Shown piece by piece: positions 21,467 through 28,920 of a stretch of 30,465 nucleotides of DNA. The translations under genes and the position numbers were made by a program. The DNA lies in assembly GCA_964384675.1 (NCBI GenBank), contig CAYLNK010000041.1, positions 1-30,465 on the forward strand, in the 5' to 3' direction. The notes beneath the pieces were generated by a model. The model was not told the DNA's origin. It made no database searches and was given only the letters and a program-made list of their open reading frames with translations. The DNA is from CAYLNK01 sp964384675 (GTDB lineage Bacteria; Acidobacteriota; Thermoanaerobaculia; UBA5066). Each line of letters starts with the position of its first letter. The stretch's first letter is position 1.

Positions 21467-23067
21467 GCGCCGGGAACAGCGCGGCTCACAAGGTCCTCGT
21501 CGCCGAACCGCTTTCCGAGACCGGCCTCGCCGTCCTGGCGAAGGCCGGCCTGGCGGGCGACGTGCGCACGGACCTGTCCCGGGCCGCTCTCCTCGAGGCC
21601 ATCGGCGACTACGATGCCCTCGTCGTCCGCTCGGCCACCCAGGTCGACCGCGAGCTCCTCGCGGCCGGCAAGAGGCTGCGCGTCGTGGGCCGCGCCGGGG
21701 TCGGGCTCGACAACGTCGACGTGAAGGCGGCGACCGAGCGCGGCGTCCTCGTCGTGAACGCCCCGTCCGGGAACGTCGTCTCGGCGGCCGAGCACACCAT
21801 CGCGCTTCTCCTCGCGCTCCTCCGGAAGATCCCCGAGGCCCAGAACTCGCTCAAGGCGGGGGAGTGGAAGCGGACGAAGTTCGTCGGCACCGAGCTGCAG
21901 GGGAAGGTCGTGGGGCTCGTCGGTCTCGGGCAGGTGGGCGCCCGTGTCGCGGCGCGCCTCCGCCCCTGGCGGGTCGAGCTCCTCGCGTTCGACCCGTACG
22001 TGACGCCCGAACGGGCGTCCGAGCTGGGCGTGACGGTGGTCTCGCTCGACGACCTCCTGGCGAAGGCCGACATCGTGTCGCTCCACACGCCGGCCACAGC
22101 CGAGACGACCGGCCTCTTCGGGGCGGAGCGGTTCGCGCAGATGAAGGCGGGCGCGCTCCTCGTGAACGTGGCGCGCGGCGCGCTCATCCAGGACGCGGCT
22201 CTCCTCGCCGCGCTCGATTCCGGCCACCTCGGCGGCGCGGCGCTCGACGTCTTCACCGTGGAGCCGCCGAAGGACTTCACGCTGATGAAGCACCCGAAGG
22301 TGCTCTGCACGCCGCACCTCGGCGCCTCCACCGTGGAGGCGCAGGACCGCGTGGCCGTCGAGACCGTCGAGATGCTGGTGGAGGCGCTCTCCGGCTCGCC
22401 CTTCGTCGCGGCCGTGAACCTCCCGTTCCCGCCCGGCGGCGACCCGCACGGCGCCCTGCCGTGGATGCGCCTCGCCGAGCAGGTGGGGCAGTTCGTCGGA
22501 CAGGCCACCGTCGGCGCGCCGCTGAAGGCGAACGTCTCGCTGGCGGGGGTTCCCGCGGCCTTCCAGAAGGCGTGCGCCGTGGCGGCGCTCAAGGGGATCC
22601 TGAGCCCCGGCCTCGACGGGGTGAACCTCGTCAACGCCGCCACGCTCGCCCGCCTCCAGGGGATCGCGGTGACGGAGACCTCGAGCGCGGTCGCGGAGGG
22701 GTACTCGAATCTGATCACCGTGACGCTCGGCTCGGCGAGCGGCGAGCGCAGCGCGTCGGGCACCCTCTTCGGCGACCGGCACGGGCGCATCGTCGCCGTC
22801 GACGGGCTGCCGATCGAGTTCAACCCCGAGGGGACGCTCCTCGTCATCACGAACCGGGACGTCCCGGGCGTCGTGGGGCGGATCGGGACCCTCCTCGGCG
22901 ACCGGAAGCTGAACATCTCCGACTTCGACCTGGCGCGCGGGACCGGCGGGCGCGCGGCGGCCGTGGTGCGGCTCGACGTCCCGTCGGGCTCCGTGAAGAA
23001 GGACCTCCTCGACGCGGTCTCGACGCTCGACGGGATCGAGTCCGTGCGGCTCGTGGTCCTGGCTTGA
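21463..23067 (+). CDS. serA: D-3-phosphoglycerate dehydrogenase with C-terminal ACT domain
   Basis: A 534-residue long-form SerA, the NAD-dependent first enzyme of serine synthesis. The substrate domain holds VVRSATQVDRELL and VGRAGVGLDNVD. The NAD-binding loop GLVGLGQVG is at about 151-159. Catalytic residues are in VNVARGALI (Arg), the DVFTVEPP (Glu) region and TPHLGAST (His285). An intervening domain (about 315-450) typical of the long form follows, and then an ACT domain from about 459 (LLVITNRDVPGVVGRIG) for allosteric serine control. The usual NIAxMxxGR serine-site motif reads NISDFDLAR, so feedback sensitivity is uncertain. The TTG start at 21463 overlaps the aminotransferase stop; no better start precedes the KVLVAEPLS strand. 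Confidence 0.95.
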   Translation: MSAGNSAAHKVLVAEPLSETGLAVLAKAGLAGDVRTDLSRAALLEAIGDYDALVVRSATQVDRELLAAGKRLRVVGRAGVGLDNVDVKAATERGVLVVNAPSGNVVSAAEHTIALLLALLRKIPEAQNSLKAGEWKRTKFVGTELQGKVVGLVGLGQVGARVAARLRPWRVELLAFDPYVTPERASELGVTVVSLDDLLAKADIVSLHTPATAETTGLFGAERFAQMKAGALLVNVARGALIQDAALLAALDSGHLGGAALDVFTVEPPKDFTLMKHPKVLCTPHLGASTVEAQDRVAVETVEMLVEALSGSPFVAAVNLPFPPGGDPHGALPWMRLAEQVGQFVGQATVGAPLKANVSLAGVPAAFQKACAVAALKGILSPGLDGVNLVNAATLARLQGIAVTETSSAVAEGYSNLITVTLGSASGERSASGTLFGDRHGRIVAVDGLPIEFNPEGTLLVITNRDVPGVVGRIGTLLGDRKLNISDFDLARGTGGRAAAVVRLDVPSGSVKKDLLDAVSTLDGIESVRLVVLA

Positions 23068-24161
23068 GGAGGCGGGTCGGGGTCGTGCTCGGCGGGCCGT
23101 CCCGCGAGCACGGCGTCTCGTTCTTCTCGGCCCGCTGCCTGCTGACGAACCTCCCGCGGGAGTCCTACGAGGCCGTCCCCCTCTTCGTCGGGAAGGACGG
23201 CCTCTGGCACGGGCCGGACGCGTCCGCGGCCCACCTGGAGGCGCAGCTGGCGCGTCCGGCGCGGGACCTCCTCCTGGACGGCGTCGTGCCCGGCTCGAGC
23301 CCCGCGCGCCCCGCTGACGTGATCGAGTCGTTCGGGAGCGCCTACCGGGAGGCCCGCCCCGACGTCCTTTTCCCGATCAACCACGGCACGTTCGGCGAGG
23401 ACGGTGTCCACCAGGGGCTCTTCGAGTCGATGGGGATCCCGTACGTCGGCTGCGGCGTCGCGGCCTCGGCCATCGGGATGGACAAGGTCCTGATGAAGGC
23501 GGCGTTCGGCTCCGCCGGTCTACCCCAGGTGCGGTACGAGTCGCTCTCCACGTACGACTGGGCGAGCCAGGGGCGCCGGCACCTCCTCCTCGAGCGGCTC
23601 GAGATGATGCCGCTCCCGCTCTTCGTGAAGCCGTCGTGCGCCGGCTCGTCGGTGGGCGTCTCGAAGATCAAGGACTACGGTCAGCTCTCCGGCGCCATCG
23701 ACGCGGCGCTCCAGATCGACCGCCGGGTGCTGGTGGAAGAGGGGATCGACGCGCGCGAGATCGAGTGCTCGGTGCTCGAGGGCGAGGAGGGCGGTCCGAC
23801 GGAGGCCTCGGTGCCGGGCGAGATCATCCCGGGCCACGAGTTCTACGATTACGAGGACAAGTACATCGACGATCGCTCGCGCAGCGTCATCCCGGCGGAC
23901 CTTCCGGAGGACGTGCGCGAGGAGATCCGGGGCCTGGCGATCGCCGCGTTCGACGTGCTGGGGGGCGCCGGGTTCGCGAGGGTCGACTTCTTCCTCGAGC
24001 GAGGGCGCGAGCGCGTGCTCCTGAACGAGATCAACTCGCTCCCCGGCTTCACGCCGATCTCGATGTTCCCGAAGATGTGGGAGGCGTCGGGGCTGCCGCT
24101 CCCGGCGCTCCTCGACCGCCTGGTGCGGAGCGCCTTCCACCGGCCGCTCAGGGGGAGATAG
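23064..24161 (+). CDS. ddl: D-alanine--D-alanine ligase
   Basis: A 365-residue ATP-grasp ligase that makes the D-Ala-D-Ala dipeptide for peptidoglycan. Motifs are VGVVLGGPSREHGVSFFSA at the N-terminus (relatives have EHEVS; the first Glu, which contacts substrate, is kept), FPINHGTFGEDG, IPYVGCGVAASAIGMDK, FVKPSCAGSSVGVSK, the omega-loop segment EFYDYEDKY whose tyrosine pattern favours D-Ala over D-lactate, and LNEINSLPGFTPISMFP near the end. The TTG start at 23064 overlaps the serA stop (TTGA) and gives MRRRVGVVLGG, correct for the family. Its link with serine genes is positional. A hairpin follows the stop. Confidence 0.93.
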   Translation: MRRRVGVVLGGPSREHGVSFFSARCLLTNLPRESYEAVPLFVGKDGLWHGPDASAAHLEAQLARPARDLLLDGVVPGSSPARPADVIESFGSAYREARPDVLFPINHGTFGEDGVHQGLFESMGIPYVGCGVAASAIGMDKVLMKAAFGSAGLPQVRYESLSTYDWASQGRRHLLLERLEMMPLPLFVKPSCAGSSVGVSKIKDYGQLSGAIDAALQIDRRVLVEEGIDAREIECSVLEGEEGGPTEASVPGEIIPGHEFYDYEDKYIDDRSRSVIPADLPEDVREEIRGLAIAAFDVLGGAGFARVDFFLERGRERVLLNEINSLPGFTPISMFPKMWEASGLPLPALLDRLVRSAFHRPLRGR

Positions 24162-24174
24162 GCCTGGAGGGGAA

Positions 24175-24196
24175 CCCGGGAAGCCGGGCTCCCGGG
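24175..24196. terminator. Hairpin between convergent ddl and rlpA
   Basis: CCCGGGA (24175-24181) and TCCCGGG (24190-24196) form a perfect seven-base-pair GC-rich stem with an eight-base loop. It lies between two convergent genes, three bases beyond the rlpA stop, so it could serve both directions. There is no T run on either side. Confidence 0.5.
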
Positions 24197-24198
24197 AC

Positions 24199-24870
24199 TC
24201 AGCGGGCCACCACGCCCGCCAGGCCCAGCTCCGACAGCGTGTCGCGGGCGGCTTCGGCCGCGGCCCGTGTCGCGTACGGCCCGAACTTGACGCGCTTCAG
24301 CCCCTGGAATTCCTCGAGGAACGGGTTCGGGTAGCGGCTCCGCAGGCGCTCGCGCAGGGCGATCGCGTTCGCCTCGCTCGCGAACGCGCCCGCCTGGACG
24401 AGCCAGCCTCCCGGCGGGGCCGGAGCCGGAGCCCGGACCCGCTCGTTGGTGCCGAGGGTGACCACCTGGAGGGTGATCGGGACGACACCGTCGACGACCG
24501 ACCCGAGCTCGGCGGCGGCGCCCTTCGAGAGGTCCAGGATCCGGCCGGCGACGAACGGTCCCCGATCGTTGATCCGGACTCTCATCGTCCGCCCGTTCCT
24601 CTCGTTGGTGACCTCGACGACCGTCCCGAGCGGAAGCGTCCGGTGCGCGGCGGAGATCGCCTCGGGCCGGAAGATCTCGCCGCTCGCGGTGGGGAGGTCC
24701 GCGAACTCCTCACCGTACCAAGAGGCGAGCCCGCGCTGGACGGCTCCCGGCTCGGCGGCGACGTCGGCGCCGCTGCGCACGCCCGGGCGTGACGAGCAGG
24801 AGATCCCGAGGAGCGTTGCTGCGAGCACGGCCCATAGCGGGCGGGCCGCGCCGTCGCCCCCCGTCTTCAG
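24199..24870 (-). CDS. rlpA: RlpA-like septal ring lytic transglycosylase lipoprotein with SPOR domain
   Basis: A 223-residue envelope protein. The N-terminus has Arg10, a hydrophobic stretch and a lipobox-like LLGISC with Cys25, consistent with a lipoprotein. A double-psi beta-barrel domain follows (about 46-138): ASWYGEEF, the HRTLPLGT segment, RVRINDRGPF (catalytic Asp in NDRGPF) and GRILDLSKGAAAELG. A SPOR domain (about 154-220: GGWLVQAGAFASEANA to LGLAGVVA) binds denuded septal glycans. RlpA family members cleave stem-less glycan strands during division. The start appears to be CTG 24870, overlapping the purB stop (CTGA), with GGAG eight bases upstream. The only other candidate, GTG 24828, would cut into the signal sequence. 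It shares an operon with purB. Confidence 0.9.
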   Translation of the reverse strand: MKTGGDGAARPLWAVLAATLLGISCSSRPGVRSGADVAAEPGAVQRGLASWYGEEFADLPTASGEIFRPEAISAAHRTLPLGTVVEVTNERNGRTMRVRINDRGPFVAGRILDLSKGAAAELGSVVDGVVPITLQVVTLGTNERVRAPAPAPPGGWLVQAGAFASEANAIALRERLRSRYPNPFLEEFQGLKRVKFGPYATRAAAEAARDTLSELGLAGVVAR

Positions 24871-26318
24871 ATCCGGATCTCCGCGGCCGCCTGGCTGGCG
24901 GCTTCCGGGTCGGACGCCAGGATCGGGTCGATCTCGGCCGCCAGGAACTCGTCGACCTGCTCGGGGGCGCGCCCGATGAAACGGGCCGGGTCGGCCGCGG
25001 CCTCGAGCTCGGCCGGGGTCAGCCCGAACGAGGCGTCGGCCGCGATCCGGCCGAGGAGGTCGTTCGCACCGCCGAACTCCTTGAGGCGGTCCCCGGCGGC
25101 CTGGGCCAGGACCCGCAGCCGCTCGTGGAGGACCTGCCGGTCGCCGCCCTTCCGCGTCGCGATCATGAGGATGTTCTCGGTGACGAGGAACGGCAGCTCC
25201 TCGTCGAGCCGCCGGCGCACCACGGCGGGGTGCACCACCAGCCCCTCGGAGACGGCGTCCCACAGGAGGAGGATCGAGTCCGCCGCGAGGAACGACTCGG
25301 CGAGCGCCAGGCGGCGGTTCGCGGAGTCGTCGAGCGTCCGCTCGAACCACTGGGTGGCGTGGGTCCAGTAGCCGTTCTCGGCGGTGGAGATGAGCCAGCG
25401 CGCGAGCGCGTTCATCCGCTCGGCCTTCATCGGGTTCCGCTTGTAGGGCATCGCCGAGGAGCCGACCTGCTTGTTGCCGAACGGCTCCTCGACCTCCTTC
25501 AGGTGCTGGAGGAGGCGGATGTCGTTGGCGAACTTCGAGGCGGAGGCCGCCAGGCCCGAGAGCGCCGAAAGGACGAGGGCGTCCTGCTTGCGGGTGTAGG
25601 TCTGGCCGGAGATGAGGAGCCGGTCGGAGAAGCCGGCCTTCTCCGCGACGAGCCGGTCGAGGCTCTCGGCCTTGTCGGCATCGCCGTCGAAGAGCGCCAC
25701 GAACGACGCCTGCGTTCCCGTCGCCCCTTTGCAGCCGAGGAAGCGGAGCTCGTCCGCCCGTCGCGTCAGCTCGCGGTGGTCGAGCGCCAGGTCTTGCAGC
25801 CAGAGGCACGCCCGCTTCCCGACGGTGGTGGGCTGGGCGGCCTGGAAGTGCGTGAAGCCGAGGCACGGGAGGTCCCGGTACCGGCGAGCGAAGCGGGAGA
25901 GGTGACCGATGACGCGGACCGAGCGTCTCACCAGGAGCCGCAGCGAATCGCGCTGGACCAGGAGGTCCCCGTTGTCGCCGACGAAGGCCGACGTGGCCCC
26001 CAGGTGGAGGACGCCGCGGGCGGCCGGGGCGACGTCGCCCAGCGCGTGGAGGTGCGCCATGACGTCGTGCTTGGTCTCCCGCTCGTACCGGTCCGCGGCC
26101 TCGAGCTCGGCGTCCGTCGGGACGAGGTGCGCGCGGAGCTCGACCAGCGCGGCTTCCGGGATGGGGAGGCCCAGCTCGCGCTGCGCCTCGGCCAGCCAGA
26201 GCCAGAGCCGGCGCCAGGTCGTGAACTTCCTCCGCGCCGAGAAGGCAGAGGACATCTCCGCCGAGGCGTAGCGGGCGGTGAGGGGGTTCTCGTACAGGTC
26301 GAGCGGGGAGTCGGTCAT
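24867..26318 (-). CDS. purB: Adenylosuccinate lyase
   Basis: A 483-residue fumarase/aspartase-superfamily lyase acting twice in purine synthesis (SAICAR to AICAR, adenylosuccinate to AMP). His84 (TKHDVMAHLH) and HLGATSAFVGDN (105-116) line the active site, His157 in THFQAAQPTTVGKR is the general-acid histidine, and SSAMPYKRNPMKAERM (287-302) is the flexible signature loop with the catalytic serine. The length and the YRS-type N-terminus (ENPLTARYASAEM) place it with the longer, animal-like PurB group rather than the roughly 430-residue Bacillus type. The ATG at 26318 overlaps the stop of the small upstream gene (ATGA). Longer in-frame extension upstream is shadow sequence of that gene. Confidence 0.95.
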   Translation of the reverse strand: MTDSPLDLYENPLTARYASAEMSSAFSARRKFTTWRRLWLWLAEAQRELGLPIPEAALVELRAHLVPTDAELEAADRYERETKHDVMAHLHALGDVAPAARGVLHLGATSAFVGDNGDLLVQRDSLRLLVRRSVRVIGHLSRFARRYRDLPCLGFTHFQAAQPTTVGKRACLWLQDLALDHRELTRRADELRFLGCKGATGTQASFVALFDGDADKAESLDRLVAEKAGFSDRLLISGQTYTRKQDALVLSALSGLAASASKFANDIRLLQHLKEVEEPFGNKQVGSSAMPYKRNPMKAERMNALARWLISTAENGYWTHATQWFERTLDDSANRRLALAESFLAADSILLLWDAVSEGLVVHPAVVRRRLDEELPFLVTENILMIATRKGGDRQVLHERLRVLAQAAGDRLKEFGGANDLLGRIAADASFGLTPAELEAAADPARFIGRAPEQVDEFLAAEIDPILASDPEAASQAAAEIRI

Positions 26319-26479
26319 TCGTCCAGGTCCTCCACCTCGGGAGGCCGGAACTCCTTCGGGTCGTCGCTCCCGCAGAGCTGACAGAAGGCCGAGGCGATCG
26401 CCCCCTTCCGGTCGAGCTCGAACATGTAGCAAGGGGTCTCGCAGTTGTTGCAGACGAGGTAGTCCGGTCCTTCGCTCAT
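26315..26479 (-). CDS. Small zinc-ribbon-like protein, unknown function
   Basis: A 54-residue frame just upstream of purB. It carries two cysteine pairs, Cys10/Cys13 (VCNNC) and Cys33/Cys36 (FCQLCG), plus Cys17, spaced like a zinc ribbon. The tail is acidic (PPEVEDLDE). The ATG is preceded by a G-rich GGGGGA about eight bases upstream, and its TGA overlaps the purB ATG as ATGA, which supports real translation coupled to purB. I do not recognise the family. It could be a metal-site regulator or an adaptor; no function is claimed. Confidence 0.75.
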   Translation of the reverse strand: MSEGPDYLVCNNCETPCYMFELDRKGAIASAFCQLCGSDDPKEFRPPEVEDLDE

Positions 26480-26577
26480 CGCTCGTCTTCCCCCGCCGGC
26501 AGCCCCGTACCCCTCAGGGAAGGCGACTGCCCGGCCTGCTAGTATCCGTCGGCCGCTTCATCAGCGCAGGCTGCATC
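26480..26577. promoter_or_regulatory. Divergent intergenic region between the zinc-ribbon gene and arcA
   Basis: These 98 bases separate two divergent operons and must hold promoters for both. TAGTAT at 26540-26545 is a possible -10 box for arcA, about 32 bases before its ATG. No operator-like inverted repeat and no ArgR-type AT-rich palindrome is evident. Confidence 0.4.
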
Positions 26578-27861
26578 ATGACACTGAGAATCCACTCGGA
26601 GATAGGGAAGCTTCGCTCGGTCCTCGTTCACCAGCCGGGCCGCGAGATCGACCGGATGGTCCCCGCCATGATGAAGGACCTCCTGTTCGACGACATCCTC
26701 TTCGGGGCGCGGGCCCGGGAGGAGCACCGGCGTTTCCAGCAGATCCTCCGGTTCGTGGCGGACGAGGTCCTGGACGTGCAGGACCTGCTCGAGGAAGTGC
26801 TTCAGGACGACGAGCGGCGGGCGTCGGTCCTCGAGGAGCTGGGCCAGGCGATCGGGCTGTCGCACGAGGCCCGGGCCCTGCTCGAGGCGATGTCCGCCGA
26901 CCAGCTCGCGGCCGGCCTCATCGAAGGGGTCGAGCGCCCCGACCCGGTGATCTCCGACACGCTCGACTCGCTCTTCCACCTGCCGCCCGTCCCGAACTAC
27001 TTCTTCCAGAGGGACCCGGCGATGGTGGTCGGCGACCGGGTCATCCGGGGCTCCATGGCGACACCGGCCCGTCTGCGCGAGCCTCTCCTCTCGGGGGCGG
27101 TCTTCGGCCGCCACCCGCGCTTCGCCCGCGAAGGGGGGGTGTTCTGGTTCCAGGAATTCTCGGCGGAGTACGGTCGGGCGGTGTCGTACGCCCGGATGCG
27201 CCCCACCATCGAGGGGGGCGACGTCCTCGTTCTCCGCGACGACATCCTCGCGATCGGCTACTCGGAGCGGACCGAGAAGACCACGATCGAGCGGCTGGCC
27301 GAGGCGCTCAAGCGAGAGAAGTCCCACGTGAAGAGGATCTTCGTCGTCGGCATCCCGCCCGAGCGGTCGTACATGCACCTCGACACGGTCTTCACCCAGA
27401 TCTCCCAGTCCGAGTGCCTCTGCTACGCGCCGATGGTCCTCTCGGGCGGGCCGGAGGAAGCCGACGTCTACGAGGCAGACCTGACGAAGCGGGAGATCAC
27501 CTGGACGACCGAGAAGGACCTGCTCTCCGCCCTCCGCTCCGCGAAGATCGACCTCGAGCCGATCGCCTGCGGCGGGCCCGATCCGATCTCCCAGCAGCGG
27601 GAGCAGTGGACCGACGGGGCCAACGCGTTCGCCCTCGCGCCAGGGATCATCCTCTGCTACGACCGGAACGAGCGGACCGCCGAGCAGCTCGCCCGCCACG
27701 GGTACGAGATCGTGATGGACGACGAGCTCCTCCTCGGCCGCCGCGAGCTGGAGCTCTGGACACCGAAAAAGTACGCGATCCAGCTGTCGGCCACCGAGCT
27801 GTCGCGCGCCCGCGGCGGGCCTCGCTGCATGACCATGCCTCTCCGCCGGGACCCGCAGTGA
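26578..27861 (+). CDS. arcA: Arginine deiminase
   Basis: A 427-residue guanidino-group modifying enzyme that hydrolyses arginine to citrulline and ammonia. Visible features are FFQRDPAMVV (the FxRDP substrate loop), TIEGGDVLVL, MHLDTVFT (catalytic His), WTDGANAFALAPG and, at the C-terminus, RGGPRCMTMPL with the nucleophile Cys417. These match arginine deiminases rather than agmatine deiminases or amidinotransferases. Length agrees with the usual 400-420. The ATG at 26578 gives an MTLRIHSEIGKLRSVLVHQPG start, as in relatives. It heads arcA-arcC-ornithine carbamoyltransferase, a full arginine deiminase pathway. A run of seven G lies in the frame near 27127-27133. Confidence 0.95.
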   Translation: MTLRIHSEIGKLRSVLVHQPGREIDRMVPAMMKDLLFDDILFGARAREEHRRFQQILRFVADEVLDVQDLLEEVLQDDERRASVLEELGQAIGLSHEARALLEAMSADQLAAGLIEGVERPDPVISDTLDSLFHLPPVPNYFFQRDPAMVVGDRVIRGSMATPARLREPLLSGAVFGRHPRFAREGGVFWFQEFSAEYGRAVSYARMRPTIEGGDVLVLRDDILAIGYSERTEKTTIERLAEALKREKSHVKRIFVVGIPPERSYMHLDTVFTQISQSECLCYAPMVLSGGPEEADVYEADLTKREITWTTEKDLLSALRSAKIDLEPIACGGPDPISQQREQWTDGANAFALAPGIILCYDRNERTAEQLARHGYEIVMDDELLLGRRELELWTPKKYAIQLSATELSRARGGPRCMTMPLRRDPQ

Positions 27862-27890
27862 CGCCGGTCCCTCCTCCACATCCCTGACCC

Positions 27891-28910
27891 ATGGAGCAGG
27901 TGGTCTTCGGGTTCGTCCCCCGGGTGGCCGTCGTGGCGTTCGGAGGGAACGCCCTCCTCCCGAAGGAGTCGGACGGCACCCAGGAGGAGCAGCGGGCGCT
28001 GGCCGGCGCGGCGGCGACGTGGCTCGTCGACGTGATCGCCTCCGGCTACGAGCTGGTCGTTGTCCACGGCAACGGGCCGCAGGTGGGGAACATCCTCATC
28101 CAGGTGGAGCAGTCGGTGCTCCAGATCCCGCCGATCTCGCTCGACGTCGCGGTCGCCCAGACGCAGGGCTCGATCGGGTTCCTGCTGCAGGCCGCGCTCC
28201 GCAACGAGCTCGTCCGCCGCGAGATCCCGAAGGACGTCGTGACGCTCCTGTCCGAGGTCGAGGTCGATGCGGACGACCCGGCGTTCCGCAAGCCGACGAA
28301 GCCGGTCGGACCGTTCTTCAACCGGTACCGTGCGAAGGTCCTGGCCGAGGAGCGCGGCTGGACCCTCGTGGAAGACTCCGGGCGTGGCTACCGGAAGGTG
28401 GTGCCGTCCCCGAGGCCGAAGCGCATCCTCAACTTCGACGTGATCCGCCGTCTGGCCACGAACGGCACCGTCACGATCGCCGGCGGCGGGGGCGGGATCC
28501 CCGTGGTGCGGCGTGGCGACGGGGCCCTCGAAGGAGTCGAGGCGGTGATCGACAAGGACTACACCGCGTCCCTCCTCGCCTCCGGCCTGAAGGCCGACCT
28601 CTTCGTGATGCTCACGGGCGTCCCGTGCGTCATGAGGAACTACGGCAAGAGGTCCGAGGCGCCGATCCGCTCGCTCTCCGTGTCCGAGGCGCGCCGTCTG
28701 CAGCGCCGCAAGCAGTTCCCGGCCGGATCGATGGGACCCAAGATCGACGCGTCGATCCAGTTCGTCGAGGCCTGTGGACAGCCCGTCCTCATCACCGACG
28801 CGCCCAGCCTGAAGGCGGCCCTCGCGGGGGACGCCGGAACGACCTTACGCCCCGACCCGCCGGTGGTCCGTTCCCGGACCAGGGCGAAGAAGAAGCCCAG
28901 GAAAACCTGA
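27891..28910 (+). CDS. arcC: Carbamate kinase
   Basis: A 339-residue amino-acid-kinase-fold enzyme that makes ATP from carbamoyl phosphate and ADP in the final step of the arginine deiminase pathway. Motifs are VAFGGNALLP, VVHGNGPQVGN, the insertion around PTKPVGPFF, TIAGGGGGIPVV, EAVIDKDYTASLLA, and FPAGSMGPKIDASIQF, all characteristic. The tail is unusually basic (RTRAKKKPRKT). The ATG at 27891 is used here; GTG 27924 would start directly at the VAVVAFGGNA strand and is a close alternative, and no ribosome site decides. It lies 29 bases after arcA and 10 before the carbamoyltransferase gene. Confidence 0.95.
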   Translation: MEQVVFGFVPRVAVVAFGGNALLPKESDGTQEEQRALAGAAATWLVDVIASGYELVVVHGNGPQVGNILIQVEQSVLQIPPISLDVAVAQTQGSIGFLLQAALRNELVRREIPKDVVTLLSEVEVDADDPAFRKPTKPVGPFFNRYRAKVLAEERGWTLVEDSGRGYRKVVPSPRPKRILNFDVIRRLATNGTVTIAGGGGGIPVVRRGDGALEGVEAVIDKDYTASLLASGLKADLFVMLTGVPCVMRNYGKRSEAPIRSLSVSEARRLQRRKQFPAGSMGPKIDASIQFVEACGQPVLITDAPSLKAALAGDAGTTLRPDPPVVRSRTRAKKKPRKT

Positions 28911-28920
28911 AGGAGCCCGC

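Noticed and set aside
23097..23125. Loss of the second Glu in the Ddl motif (EHGVS instead of EHEVS)
   Set aside because: The substrate-contacting first Glu and all other ligase motifs are intact, so it is probably neutral variation.
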